Assembly: GCA_019636835.1 (NCBI GenBank)
Contig: JAHBWU010000034.1
Span: forward strand, 1-38,980
DNA length: 38,980 bases
Origin: Nitrospira sp.
Lineage (GTDB): Bacteria; Nitrospirota; Nitrospiria; Nitrospirales; Nitrospiraceae
Direction: 5' to 3'
Shown here: one piece after another, positions 1 to 8,440 of the stretch
How positions within the stretch are numbered: the stretch's first letter is position 1
How the letters are laid out: every line of letters begins with the position of its first letter
Position numbers and translations under genes: made by a program
The notes under the pieces: model-generated
Told to the model about the DNA's origin: nothing
Database searches by the model: none
The model's input: the letters and a program-made list of their open reading frames with translations, nothing else

Positions 1-764
1 TCGCCCACGGGATTATTCTCGTCACCGGTCCGACGGGCAGCGGCAAAACCACCACCCTCTATGCCGCCTTGAGCCACATCAATGCGCCGGACAAGAACAT
101 CATCACCGTCGAAGACCCGGTGGAATACCAACTGCTCGGCATCGGGCAAATGCAAGTGAACCCGAAAATCAATTTGTCGTTTGCCGCCGGACTCCGCTCG
201 ATTCTTCGGCAAGACCCCGACGTCATCATGATCGGCGAAATTCGAGACCGTGAAACGGCGGAGATCGCCATTCACGCCTCTCTCACCGGGCATCTGGTGT
301 TTTCCACCCTGCATACCAACGATGCCGCCAGCGCCCCCACGCGCCTGATCGATATGGGAATCGAGCCTTTTCTGGTGGCCTCTTCGGTCGTCGCCGTCCT
401 GGCCCAACGGCTGCTGAGACGGATCTGTCCGGACTGCAAGCGTCCGTATCGTCCGAACGAAGAAGAACTCAGTCGCTTGGACGTCGCGCCTGGTGCCGAC
501 GTCGCCCTCTATCGAGGAGCGGGCTGCGCGGCCTGTTCTCAAACCGGCTATCGTGGCCGTACCGGTATTTTTGAGCTCATGGTGCTGGACGACGAGATCA
601 GGCGGCTCATCGGAACCAAAGCCGACTCCACCGCGATCAGACAGGCAGCCATCGCCAAGGGCATGGTGACGTTGAAGCAGGAAGGGGCCGAGCGAGTTCT
701 TCAAGGCCATACCACGCTGGAAGAGGTCATGCGGATCACGCAACAGGAAATCGAAGTCGAATGA
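1..764 (+). CDS. gspE: Type II secretion ATPase GspE, 3' part (5' end outside window)
   Basis: Cytoplasmic hexameric ATPase that powers pseudopilus assembly in type II secretion. The reading frame is already open at the left edge (first full codon at base 3), so only the C-terminal part of about 250 residues is present. The visible part begins at the Walker A loop [10 protein letters not shown], followed by an Asp box (ITVEDPVE), the Walker B region with [14 protein letters not shown], and a His box ([11 protein letters not shown]). A four-cysteine zinc motif, CPDC and CAAC about 36 residues apart, is the hallmark that separates GspE/PilB ATPases from retraction ATPases. It sits directly upstream of gspF and the pseudopilin genes, which makes GspE far more likely than PilB. 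gspC and gspD are presumably further upstream or elsewhere. Confidence 0.95.
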   Translation, partial: AHGIILVTGPTGSGKTTTLYAALSHINAPDKNIITVEDPVEYQLLGIGQMQVNPKINLSFAAGLRSILRQDPDVIMIGEIRDRETAEIAIHASLTGHLVFSTLHTNDAASAPTRLIDMGIEPFLVASSVVAVLAQRLLRRICPDCKRPYRPNEEELSRLDVAPGADVALYRGAGCAACSQTGYRGRTGIFELMVLDDEIRRLIGTKADSTAIRQAAIAKGMVTLKQEGAERVLQGHTTLEEVMRITQQEIEVE

Positions 765-861
765 TGCGGCACGGATGCGCTGAACGCCCCTTCCAGTCGA
801 TCCCCTCTTGGACGATCCGGTACCGGTCGGCTGAGCCCGATAGGTCCGGAATCTGCTGATC

Positions 862-2100
862 ATGCCGGTCTATCAATACCACGGCTACCGAAACGACGGC
901 GGAGCCGCTACCGGGATCATCGACGCGGAAAACGTCAAAGTCGCCCGACTCAAATTAAGGAAAGAGGGCGTCTATCCGACCGATGTCGTCGAGCAGGGCC
1001 AAGCGCCGAGTCGATCGCAAGAAAAAATACCCAGCCGCACCGAGCGATCCATCGGCCGATCGACCACCCTCACCTCGACCGATCTTGCCCTGCTGACCAG
1101 GCAGTTTGCGACGTTACTCGTGGCCGGGCTCCCGTTGGTCGAAGCCCTCGGCGTCTTGGTGGACCAAGCTGAAAAGAAATCCATCAAAGCCCTCCTCGCC
1201 GATATTCGAGAACAAATCCGGGGGGGGAAAGCGTTGAGTGTCGTCTTGGAGACGTACGAGAAGGATTTTTCTCCGATCTATGTTCATATGGTACGAGCCG
1301 GCGAGGCCAGCGGAGCGCTGGATCAGATTCTGTTCCGCCTCGCGGAATTCTTGGAGAAACAACTCGCCCTGAAAAACAAAGTCACCAATGCGATGCTCTA
1401 CCCCATCATCATGCTCGTGATCGGGTCGGTCATCCTCTTTTTCCTTATTACGTTCGTCGTTCCCAAGATTACGCTCGTGTTCGCTCAACAGAAACAAGCA
1501 CTGCCATGGCCGACGGTCGCCTTGATGTCGGTCAGCCGGTTCTTTGCCGACTACTGGATGGTGTTGGTCGGGCTCGTGCTCGGAGGCCTCTATATGACGC
1601 GACGCTTCATCCGGACCGAAGCCGGTCGCATGATGGCGGACCGGTTGATACTAAAGTCTCCATTGATCGGAGACGTCGCGCGGATGGTGTCGATTTCCAG
1701 ACTCACCAGCACCTTATCGACAATGTTGGCCAGCGGAGTTCAATTGCTCGACGCAATGGATGTCTCGAGGCGCGTCATGAACAATAGGGTCCTTGAAGAA
1801 ACGGTCGAAACGGCGCGGCAGAACATCCGCGAAGGGGAAACGATCGCCGATCCTCTAAAGCGGAGCGGTGAATTTCCGGCCCTGGTCACTCATATGATCG
1901 CCGTCGGTGAAAAAAGCGGTGAGATGGAGGAGATGTTGCGCCGGGTGAGTCAAATATACGACGGGGAAGTGGAGCGGGTCATCGCCCGCTTGACCTCGCT
2001 CATGGAGCCGATCATGATCCTTGCCATGGGTGCCGTCGTCCTCTTCATCGTCGTCGCAATTCTGTTACCCATCTTCGAGATGGGGCAGATGGTCCGCTAA
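862..2100 (+). CDS. gspF: Type II secretion inner-membrane platform protein GspF
   Basis: Polytopic inner-membrane platform protein that couples GspE ATPase motion to pseudopilus growth. The 412-residue length is normal for the family. It begins with the typical GspF N-terminus (MPVYQYHGY) and has two related cytoplasmic T2SSF domains, around residues 70-195 and 275-395. Each is followed by hydrophobic segments (near 170-200, 222-242 and 378-405), and the protein ends in the usual short tail after the last membrane helix. It lies 97 bases after gspE in the same direction and 32 bases before gspG. The ATG at 862 has only a weak ribosome binding site, but no better start keeps the conserved N-terminus. 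The PilC family is the alternative, but the neighbours are gsp genes. Confidence 0.95.
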   Translation: MPVYQYHGYRNDGGAATGIIDAENVKVARLKLRKEGVYPTDVVEQGQAPSRSQEKIPSRTERSIGRSTTLTSTDLALLTRQFATLLVAGLPLVEALGVLVDQAEKKSIKALLADIREQIRGGKALSVVLETYEKDFSPIYVHMVRAGEASGALDQILFRLAEFLEKQLALKNKVTNAMLYPIIMLVIGSVILFFLITFVVPKITLVFAQQKQALPWPTVALMSVSRFFADYWMVLVGLVLGGLYMTRRFIRTEAGRMMADRLILKSPLIGDVARMVSISRLTSTLSTMLASGVQLLDAMDVSRRVMNNRVLEETVETARQNIREGETIADPLKRSGEFPALVTHMIAVGEKSGEMEEMLRRVSQIYDGEVERVIARLTSLMEPIMILAMGAVVLFIVVAILLPIFEMGQMVR

Positions 2101-2132
2101 AAAGACGATCCGAAACACGATAGAGGAAGAAC

Positions 2133-2690
2133 ATGAAACGAGATAAAGGGGGACTCATGATGACTGATCCGGAAAAGCAGTGTCAGCCTACCATCGGTGA
2201 ACGCAATCGGCTGCTTCGCTTCATCGCCTGCCTGCGGCAGCGGACAGCGGCAAACTCCGCCGGCTTTACATTCATCGAGATCATGGTCGTTGTGGCCATC
2301 TTGGCCATTCTCGCGGCCCTGGTCGTCCCGCGGATCATGGGCAGGACGGATGATGCCAAACGCACGGCGGCCAAAGTCCAGATCAGAAATATCGAGGGAG
2401 CGCTGCAACTTTACAAACTGGATAACGGTGTCTATCCCACTACAGAACAGAGCCTCAAGGCGCTCGTTGAAAAGCCCTCCGTCGGTGTGATTCCGAAGAA
2501 ATGGAAAATCGGAGGGTACCTCCCGAAGCTTCCGGAAGATCCCTGGGGCAATCCATATAAGTACCTCAGTCCGGTCCAAAAAGGAGAGTACAAGGTGGAG
2601 TATGAGATCACCTCCCTTGGGACGGACGGCGAGGTCGGCGGTGAGGGCGTGAACGCCGATATCACCAATTGGAACCTCGACAAAGAATAG
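2133..2690 (+). CDS. gspG: Major pseudopilin GspG with unusually long leader
   Basis: Major pseudopilin, which polymerises into the periplasmic pseudopilus after processing by the prepilin peptidase. The class III signal is clear: SAG followed by FTFIEIMVVVAILAILAALV, with Glu at mature position 5. The C-terminal region has the GspG fold signature, including EDPWGNPY and an Asp/Gly-rich tail (GTDGEVGGEG) that matches the known calcium-binding loop. From the ATG at 2133 the leader before the cleavage site is 44 residues, against 6-10 usually. A second start at 2157 with a strong GGGGG-type ribosome binding site still leaves 36 residues. No ATG or GTG lies closer to the cleavage site. The gene is followed 7 bases later by the gspH-like gene. 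Confidence 0.95.
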   Translation: MKRDKGGLMMTDPEKQCQPTIGERNRLLRFIACLRQRTAANSAGFTFIEIMVVVAILAILAALVVPRIMGRTDDAKRTAAKVQIRNIEGALQLYKLDNGVYPTTEQSLKALVEKPSVGVIPKKWKIGGYLPKLPEDPWGNPYKYLSPVQKGEYKVEYEITSLGTDGEVGGEGVNADITNWNLDKE

Positions 2691-2697
2691 GACGTCC

Positions 2698-3306
2698 ATG
2701 GTCACCGGTCATCGGTCATTGGAGAGCGCAGGCTTCACCATCTTGGAAATGCTGATCGTCCTGTTCCTCCTGACCGTCGTCGTGATGGTCGTTTTCCCTC
2801 GGCTCAGTCTTGACGAGGACCTGAGCTCTACCGGACGGAAACTCGTCGGTGTCCTTCGAACCTTTCAAGGACTGGCCACCACGAATCAACAGCCGCTGAA
2901 GCTCTACCTCGATTTGGATCAGGGCACCTACTGGATGATGATGGTGGAGGGCAAAGAAGAACGGCTTCCGCTCGATCCCGCATGGAAGCTGCCTCGTTCA
3001 CTGCCAGAATCGATTCGATTGACGGAAGTATCCGTCGGACAAGAAAAACGTTTTTCCGGACGAGTCGACGTATCCTTCTTCGCTAACGGACGGATCGAGC
3101 CGGTCACGATGTACCTGACGGATACGAAGAATAATCTTTTGGGACTGGCGGTCGATTCATTGACAGGAGGGATTCGGATCAGCGACGAACGGCTCGACCC
3201 TCCCCTGAACCGGATCATCCCAGACCGAGTCCGGCTTCTATTGAAACCGAACCAGCAAGCAGGAGCAGGTGCGCAGCCGAGCGGGTTGTTTCCGACTCAA
3301 CAGTAG
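2698..3306 (+). CDS. gspH: Minor pseudopilin, GspH-like
   Basis: Minor pseudopilin expected near the pseudopilus tip. The N-terminus carries a prepilin cleavage site (SAG, then FTILEMLIVLFLLTVVVMVV) with Glu5 and a single hydrophobic helix at about residues 13-33. The rest is a predicted periplasmic beta-rich domain with no cysteines or enzymatic motifs. At 202 residues it is a little longer than many GspH proteins. The order G, H, I, J in consecutive genes supports the H assignment more than the globular domain does, because GspH heads are poorly conserved. The ATG at 2698 follows AGGA at normal spacing. It ends 6 bases before gspI. Confidence 0.82.
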   Translation: MVTGHRSLESAGFTILEMLIVLFLLTVVVMVVFPRLSLDEDLSSTGRKLVGVLRTFQGLATTNQQPLKLYLDLDQGTYWMMMVEGKEERLPLDPAWKLPRSLPESIRLTEVSVGQEKRFSGRVDVSFFANGRIEPVTMYLTDTKNNLLGLAVDSLTGGIRISDERLDPPLNRIIPDRVRLLLKPNQQAGAGAQPSGLFPTQQ

Positions 3307-3312
3307 ATCGCG

Positions 3313-3750
3313 ATGACTCAAATTGTACATCGAACCGAGTTCGATCAAGGCGGCTTCACGCTGCTCGAAGTATTACTGGCCATCGCCTTGTTGGCCATCG
3401 CACTCCCTATTCTCCTTGGCCTCAGAAATTTCGACTTGGAGCTCCAAGAGAGAGCGTCCGAACTGACTGCCGCCACGCTGTTGGCCCAAGAGAAACTCCT
3501 GGAAACCGAACTCTCAGGACAATATGCCATCGGTGAAAGCACCGGAGAGTTTACAAACATCCCGCTTGGAGCACAAATGACCATGCAGGCAGTCCCGAGA
3601 GCGGTCGGGTACAAATGGAAGCGCACGATCGCCCCCACCCCGCTGGAGCTGATTCGGGAAATTCGGATCAAGGTCTCATGGCTGCGAGGCCAACTGGAAG
3701 AAACGGTCGAGGTCAGCACGTATGTCTTCGCCGGACGTCTTACTTTCTAA
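3313..3750 (+). CDS. gspI: Minor pseudopilin GspI-like
   Basis: Minor pseudopilin, expected to form the tip complex with GspJ and GspK. It has a short leader ending QGG, then FTLLEVLLAIALLAIALPIL with Glu5 and a membrane helix at about residues 15-36. At 145 residues the protein has the small size typical of GspI, and the sequence LAQEKLLETEL after the helix resembles the GspI pattern (A-x-x-L-A-x-x-K). It overlaps gspJ by 29 bases, which suggests translational coupling and a fixed stoichiometry of the two tip pseudopilins. Confidence 0.85.
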   Translation: MTQIVHRTEFDQGGFTLLEVLLAIALLAIALPILLGLRNFDLELQERASELTAATLLAQEKLLETELSGQYAIGESTGEFTNIPLGAQMTMQAVPRAVGYKWKRTIAPTPLELIREIRIKVSWLRGQLEETVEVSTYVFAGRLTF

Positions 3751-4345
3751 ATCCGAAGCGGGTTTTACGCTCGTCGAAGTCTTGGTGGCGGTTGCCTTGC
3801 TGGGCATGGTCGGCGCCATGGTCTTTGGATCGCTCGTCATGACGACGAACGCCGTGGAGTCCGGACGAGAGCATGCGGCGAAGGAACAAGCGATCAGAAG
3901 AATTTTGCGTCTCATGGCCGAGGAAATCTCCCTCAGCAAACGCAATACCATGTACCCTTGGGTGGGAAAGAATGGAACACAAGACGGGCAACCGGCAGAC
4001 ATCCTCGCCTTCCTCGCGATGAGTCAAGAATTGAGCGCGTCGGCCGTCAAGGAAAGTGAGACTGTACGCGTGGTCTACACGCGTGAACGTGATCGGCTGA
4101 TTCGGTTCGTCCGCAGAAATCTCTATACACTGACCGATACCAATGAGTCGTTGGATCAGATGGAACTGGCCGATCGTGTTCAGTCCTTCAATGTCCGATA
4201 TTACGACGACCAGAACCGAATCTGGATCGACGAATGGCCGGCGGTCACCAAAATCCCCAAGGCCTTGCTGATTGAAGTGACGTTCCAATACCCCGATGCC
4301 GCCCCATGGACGGTACGTGAATGGGTGGCGATCGGCGCATCATGA
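3722..4345 (+). CDS. gspJ: Minor pseudopilin GspJ-like
   Basis: Minor pseudopilin of the tip complex. The leader ends at EAG, followed by FTLVEVLVAVALLGMVGAMV with Glu5. The remaining 170 or so residues form the predicted periplasmic head; the family's usual length is about 200, so 207 residues fits. The start lies inside the end of gspI (29-base overlap) with GAGG about 9 bases upstream. The stop overlaps the next start in an ATGA arrangement at 4342-4345, so gspI, gspJ and gspN are probably translated in a coupled way. Confidence 0.85.
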   Translation: MSSPDVLLSKSEAGFTLVEVLVAVALLGMVGAMVFGSLVMTTNAVESGREHAAKEQAIRRILRLMAEEISLSKRNTMYPWVGKNGTQDGQPADILAFLAMSQELSASAVKESETVRVVYTRERDRLIRFVRRNLYTLTDTNESLDQMELADRVQSFNVRYYDDQNRIWIDEWPAVTKIPKALLIEVTFQYPDAAPWTVREWVAIGAS

Positions 4346-5226
4346 CCATCAAATGGCCTGAGGCATGGCGAGAAATCCTGGCTTGGACGGTAGGGGGAAT
4401 CTCCATCTTGACGTTGTGCCTAATGGCGACGTTCCCGTACAGCATGCTCCAGACGCGAGTCGTTGCGGAACTCACACGCGCCACCGGCATGGAGGTTCGA
4501 GTAGCGGATTGGACCATGGGGCTCCCTTTAGGTCTCGAATGGCGGAACGTCACCTTGTCGCAACCGAACTGGACCCCGATTCAATTCACGATGCTGCAGG
4601 CCAAACTCGGAGTCATGAAAGCCTTGGGCGGCACGCTTGGACTCGATGTCGTCGCAAAGCTGAGCGATACCGCTTCTCCGACAGATCTTGCCAAAGGCAC
4701 CGTCACCGCCTCCTCTCTTTCCTTGGCAGGTCCCGTCACGATCAAAGGGCAGGTTCAGCAAGTGGACCTTTCCAAAGTCCTCCGCCGCTACGTCACACAT
4801 GGCACGCTCAGCGGAGATTTCTCCCATCGAATCGATTCTGCTCAGACGACCCTCACTGCGATGAAAGGGGAAGGCATGTGGACGGCGGAGGCGACGGATC
4901 TGGTGATCGATCAGATCCCACTCGGAAACGGACGAACCCTCTCGCTCACATTCAGCAAGGTCTCGGCAGGACTCGCATGCCGAGACCTCCGCTGCGACGT
5001 GACGCAACTGAAGGGCGACGGCATCGACGGCTCCTTTACGGGCGAAGGACACATCACCATCCAGCAACCGATGCAACAGAGCCAATTGAACCTCACGGTG
5101 ACGGTCGTCCCCGGCCCTGGATTTGCTTCGAAAGCCGGCACACTGGGCCTCCCCGCGCCACCTCCGGGAACGCCCATGACCGTCAAGATCGTAGGAACCT
5201 TGGCACAGGCGAGGATTGCATTGTAA
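4342..5226 (+). CDS. gspN: Type II secretion protein GspN
   Basis: Predicted bitopic inner-membrane protein with a large periplasmic part. One N-terminal membrane segment lies at about residues 10-30 (LAWTVGGISILTLCLMATF). It is followed by a roughly 260-residue region rich in repeated beta strands of the AsmA/GspN kind (SLAGPVTIKGQVQQVDLS, GEGHITIQQPM). GspN is an accessory, non-universal part of type II systems, and its exact role is unsettled. The start at 4342 was chosen because it overlaps the gspJ stop as ATGA; a start at 4321 would add seven residues read through gspJ. The 116 bases to gspL hold no obvious terminator. Confidence 0.75.
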   Translation: MTIKWPEAWREILAWTVGGISILTLCLMATFPYSMLQTRVVAELTRATGMEVRVADWTMGLPLGLEWRNVTLSQPNWTPIQFTMLQAKLGVMKALGGTLGLDVVAKLSDTASPTDLAKGTVTASSLSLAGPVTIKGQVQQVDLSKVLRRYVTHGTLSGDFSHRIDSAQTTLTAMKGEGMWTAEATDLVIDQIPLGNGRTLSLTFSKVSAGLACRDLRCDVTQLKGDGIDGSFTGEGHITIQQPMQQSQLNLTVTVVPGPGFASKAGTLGLPAPPPGTPMTVKIVGTLAQARIAL

Positions 5227-5342
5227 AGTACGGGCTGACGTTTCAGATGGCGGGTATGTTGCAGTTTCAGTTTATCTGATGTTATTGACTCCTAGTTGAA
5301 ACCCAAAACCAGAGACGTGAAACGAATGAAGAAGTTGGATCC

Positions 5343-6926
5343 ATGACCATTGTAAACGAATGTGTCGGGCTGGACATCGGACAAACGGGATTGAAGGCCG
5401 TGCGTTTCCGACGTCGCCTGAGCGGGCGTGAAACGATCGATTACTTCCAGCATCCCATGCCGTTCTCCCGCCCCGAGGATCTCGAACCGGCTCGACGTGT
5501 CAAGTCGCTGCGTGGATTCCTCTGGCAGAACGGACTCTATAGCACAGACCGGTTGGTGACCGCGATTCCTTGTCAGGACCTTTTCGTCAGGACTCTATCC
5601 TTCCCCTTCAAGGATTCAACCAAGCTCGCCCAAGTCGTTCCCTTTGAGGTGGAGAATCTCGTCCCGATGCCGCTCGAAGACCTTGCGGTCGGAAGCCTGG
5701 TGTTGCCGCCGGGACAGACGGCGGAAGGCACACTCCGCGAGAGCAAGGGTTCTGATGTCCTGGTCACGGCCGCGCCGAGAGACAAGGTCGCGGAGCATCT
5801 CCGGTTTCTGGCTCAAGCCGATGTGGAACCCTCGGCCATCAATGTCGACGCGATGGCCCTCTTCTCCGTGACTCAATATCTACAAGACGAAGGAGCCGCC
5901 GTCCCGCAAGACCTGGCCATCATCGACGTCGGGGCGTCGAAGACGACGCTCTGCCTCGTACAGGGAGGACGTCCCCTGGTCCTCCGGACGATTCTATGGG
6001 GCGGCAACCATCTGACGCATGCCTTGGCCGTCCGGCATGCCTGTAGTTTCGCCGACGCAGAACGTCGGAAACGGACCATGGCCGTGGATCAAGTGGACGG
6101 TCTGTTGGAGCCGATTCTAAGAGAGCTTCGCATCACCTTGCAGGCCCATCAGGGAAACGAGCGCAGCCGCTTGACGCACTGTTGGGTATGCGGAGGGGGG
6201 GCCAAGCTACAAGAGATCGGGGGCTATATCGCCCGACAATTGGGGCTCTATCCGGTCGGACCACGACAGGGGTTCGGACCTGAAGCTCCACGGGCATTTT
6301 CCATCGCATTCGGCTTGGCGATCCACCCAAAGATCATCCGGCCGCGATGGCGATTCAAGTCGACTCCCATGGAGCTTGCGCTCGATCTCAAAGACGTCGC
6401 CGACGCAGCCTCGCCGGACACCGGCGAGACCAAACAGAACCGCCGCCTGGCGATCGCCGCCGGACTGGTCATTACCGTCTTGGCGATCGTGAATTTCTCG
6501 ATTCACTTCATGTTGCACGACCAACGGGTCGCTCGGCTAAAAACCGCGCTGCACAGCCAGTACGAGCGATTCTTTGGACCGGGCGCCGCTCCCGGAGAAG
6601 AGATCGATCAAGCTCAATACCGCATTGGAGTCCTGGACAAAGCGCTCGGAGTCATCGATTCCGCGGACGACAAGGTGTTGCACACACTTTCAACGTTCGT
6701 GAAACAACTCCCGCCTGGAACGATGGTCAAGGTGCGCGAGCTGACCATAGACGGAGCGACCATTCTCATGGAGGGCGAGACCACTTCCTTTGACGCCGTG
6801 GAACGACTTAAGCAAACCTTCGCGTCGAGCCCCCAATTAAAGGATGTCGCGGTGACGGAAACCCGAGTGGGCGCAGGTCCCAATCAAGTCGTCTTTCGAA
6901 TCACCGTCACCGTGGAGAAATCATGA
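5343..6926 (+). CDS. gspL: GspL as a PilM-PilN-type fusion
   Basis: Assembly-platform protein that recruits GspE to the membrane. Residues 1 to about 350 form an actin-like PilM/GspL cytoplasmic domain, starting with the nucleotide-loop-like sequence CVGLDIGQTGLKAVRF and containing the second phosphate-loop-like stretch AIIDVGASKTTLCLV. A single membrane helix follows at about 375-397 (LAIAAGLVITVLAIVNFSI). The rest is a PilN-like periplasmic ferredoxin-like domain (TMVKVRELTIDGATILMEG). At 527 residues it is longer than the roughly 400-residue enterobacterial GspL. In type IV pilus systems these two parts are separate genes. It overlaps gspM by ATGA at 6923-6926. Confidence 0.85.
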   Translation: MTIVNECVGLDIGQTGLKAVRFRRRLSGRETIDYFQHPMPFSRPEDLEPARRVKSLRGFLWQNGLYSTDRLVTAIPCQDLFVRTLSFPFKDSTKLAQVVPFEVENLVPMPLEDLAVGSLVLPPGQTAEGTLRESKGSDVLVTAAPRDKVAEHLRFLAQADVEPSAINVDAMALFSVTQYLQDEGAAVPQDLAIIDVGASKTTLCLVQGGRPLVLRTILWGGNHLTHALAVRHACSFADAERRKRTMAVDQVDGLLEPILRELRITLQAHQGNERSRLTHCWVCGGGAKLQEIGGYIARQLGLYPVGPRQGFGPEAPRAFSIAFGLAIHPKIIRPRWRFKSTPMELALDLKDVADAASPDTGETKQNRRLAIAAGLVITVLAIVNFSIHFMLHDQRVARLKTALHSQYERFFGPGAAPGEEIDQAQYRIGVLDKALGVIDSADDKVLHTLSTFVKQLPPGTMVKVRELTIDGATILMEGETTSFDAVERLKQTFASSPQLKDVAVTETRVGAGPNQVVFRITVTVEKS

Positions 6927-7471
6927 CGCAGAGCTTTCGAGAACGGTGGCGCCAGATGTCGCAGCGTGAGCGCACCCTGATGCTGGCAGGGGCCATCGTG
7001 CTTGGCCTCAGCCTCCTCTTTATCCTGATCGTCGATCCCTTGTTGGACACCCTCGATCGCCTTGAACGCCAGGAGGTTCGGAAGCAGAAAGAACTGACTC
7101 AACTGGCGGTGCTCGGCCAAGCCTATCTCGCCAAACAGGACCGTTTGGCCTTGACCGAAAGCCGCTTGCCGGGAACCGACAGCCGTTTCTCCTTGCTGAC
7201 GTTCATGGAGGAAGCGGCCACCACCGCCCATGTGCGCGAGCGCATCACGGGCATGCAACCGCAAGTACAATCGCTGGCGCAGGGCTACGAGGAAACGGCC
7301 GTCGATCTCCGATTAGAAAGCATCCAACTGCCGGACTTGTTGGCATTGCTCGTGGCCATCGACCAAGCCCCTTACGATCTTCATGTTCGCCACCTGCAAA
7401 TCCGCCCAAAATTCGACAATCCCGTCAATATCGACGCGACCGTTCGGGTCTTGAGTTATGCCAAGAGCTGA
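6923..7471 (+). CDS. gspM: Type II secretion protein GspM
   Basis: Bitopic inner-membrane partner of GspL, equivalent to PilO in pilus systems. It has a short cytoplasmic N-terminus (MTQSFRERWRQMSQRER), one membrane helix at about residues 18-38, a coiled-coil stretch (about 40-75), and a small periplasmic domain. This is the standard GspM layout, and 182 residues is a normal length. It starts inside the stop of gspL and its last 14 bases overlap the start of gspK, consistent with coordinated production of the L-M-K set. Confidence 0.85.
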   Translation: MTQSFRERWRQMSQRERTLMLAGAIVLGLSLLFILIVDPLLDTLDRLERQEVRKQKELTQLAVLGQAYLAKQDRLALTESRLPGTDSRFSLLTFMEEAATTAHVRERITGMQPQVQSLAQGYEETAVDLRLESIQLPDLLALLVAIDQAPYDLHVRHLQIRPKFDNPVNIDATVRVLSYAKS

Positions 7472-8402
7472 CGAACGAGGTGTTGCGCTGCTCTTGGCGC
7501 TGTTGGTGTTGACGATCCTCACCGCCCTTATTCTTGAGTTCGATGCGGAAGCACGCCGTGAGTACCGAGCCGCCGCCGCCTTTCGGGACGACTATAAGGC
7601 AGGCATGCTGACCAGAGCCGCCGTACAGGCCGCCCGAGCCGTGCTGCAGCAGGATCTCTTGCGTGAAAGGATGACAGGTCAGAAATACGACGGTCCGACC
7701 GATATCTGGGCCATGCCGATCAAGAATTATGCGATCGGGGACGGGTTCCTGACCGCGCAGATCCAGGATGAGACAGGGAAATTTAACTTGAACGACCTCG
7801 CATCGACTTCCGGAGGCGACATTGAACAGAAGAAGAAGATCCTCCGAGCCAAACGATTATTCGAACTGATCAGGGTCAGCCCAAACCTGGTCGATGCCCT
7901 TATCGATTGGATGGATCAGGACGAAGTGCCTCAGCCGGCCGGTGCCGAGAGTCTCTACTACCAATCGCTGAGGCCGCCCTATCGGTCCGCGAATAGTCCG
8001 TTACCGGGGTTGGGAGATCTCCGGCTCATCAAAGGATTCACGCCGGAAATCATCGAGCGGATCACTCCCTACGTAACGGTCTTCCCGCAAGAGGGGGGAG
8101 CGCCCATGAACATCAACACCGCCGATCCCATCGTCCTTCAGACGCTGGATCCAAGCGTCACCCAAACCATCGCCATGGAGATCGTCCAAGGACGCCCCTA
8201 CAAGACGAAAGTGGAACTCGATCGAGTCGGGAGCTTTCAAGAGATCGGTCGGACACTGAGAAGCGCTTACGATATCAAATCGGACTATTTCTCCGCGCGC
8301 CTCGCGGTCACCGTGAATGAAACGACCAAGACCGCATGGGCCATCCTGAAGCGAGATGCCAACAAGGGCGAGAGCACCGTCGAATACCTGCGGGTTCTCT
8401 AG
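7458..8402 (+). CDS. gspK: Minor pseudopilin GspK
   Basis: Large tip pseudopilin. The N-terminus has a short leader (MPRADERG) then VALLLALLVLTILTALI; like other GspK proteins it lacks Glu at mature position 5. At 314 residues it is the largest pseudopilin here, as usual. The family's signature sequences are present: FNLNDLAS early in the head, DALIDWMDQD, and MNINTADPIVLQTL in a helix-hairpin-helix-like segment. It is the last gene of the secretion operon and converges with the chemotaxis block, with only 38 bases between the stops and no clear hairpin terminator there. Confidence 0.92.
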   Translation: MPRADERGVALLLALLVLTILTALILEFDAEARREYRAAAAFRDDYKAGMLTRAAVQAARAVLQQDLLRERMTGQKYDGPTDIWAMPIKNYAIGDGFLTAQIQDETGKFNLNDLASTSGGDIEQKKKILRAKRLFELIRVSPNLVDALIDWMDQDEVPQPAGAESLYYQSLRPPYRSANSPLPGLGDLRLIKGFTPEIIERITPYVTVFPQEGGAPMNINTADPIVLQTLDPSVTQTIAMEIVQGRPYKTKVELDRVGSFQEIGRTLRSAYDIKSDYFSARLAVTVNETTKTAWAILKRDANKGESTVEYLRVL

Positions 8403-8440
8403 CAGGTTTTGTCCGAACCGCGCCATCCTCTACACGTCGG

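Noticed and set aside
8403..8440. Terminator between gspK and the converging chemotaxis block
   Set aside because: The 38-base gap has no inverted repeat of useful length.
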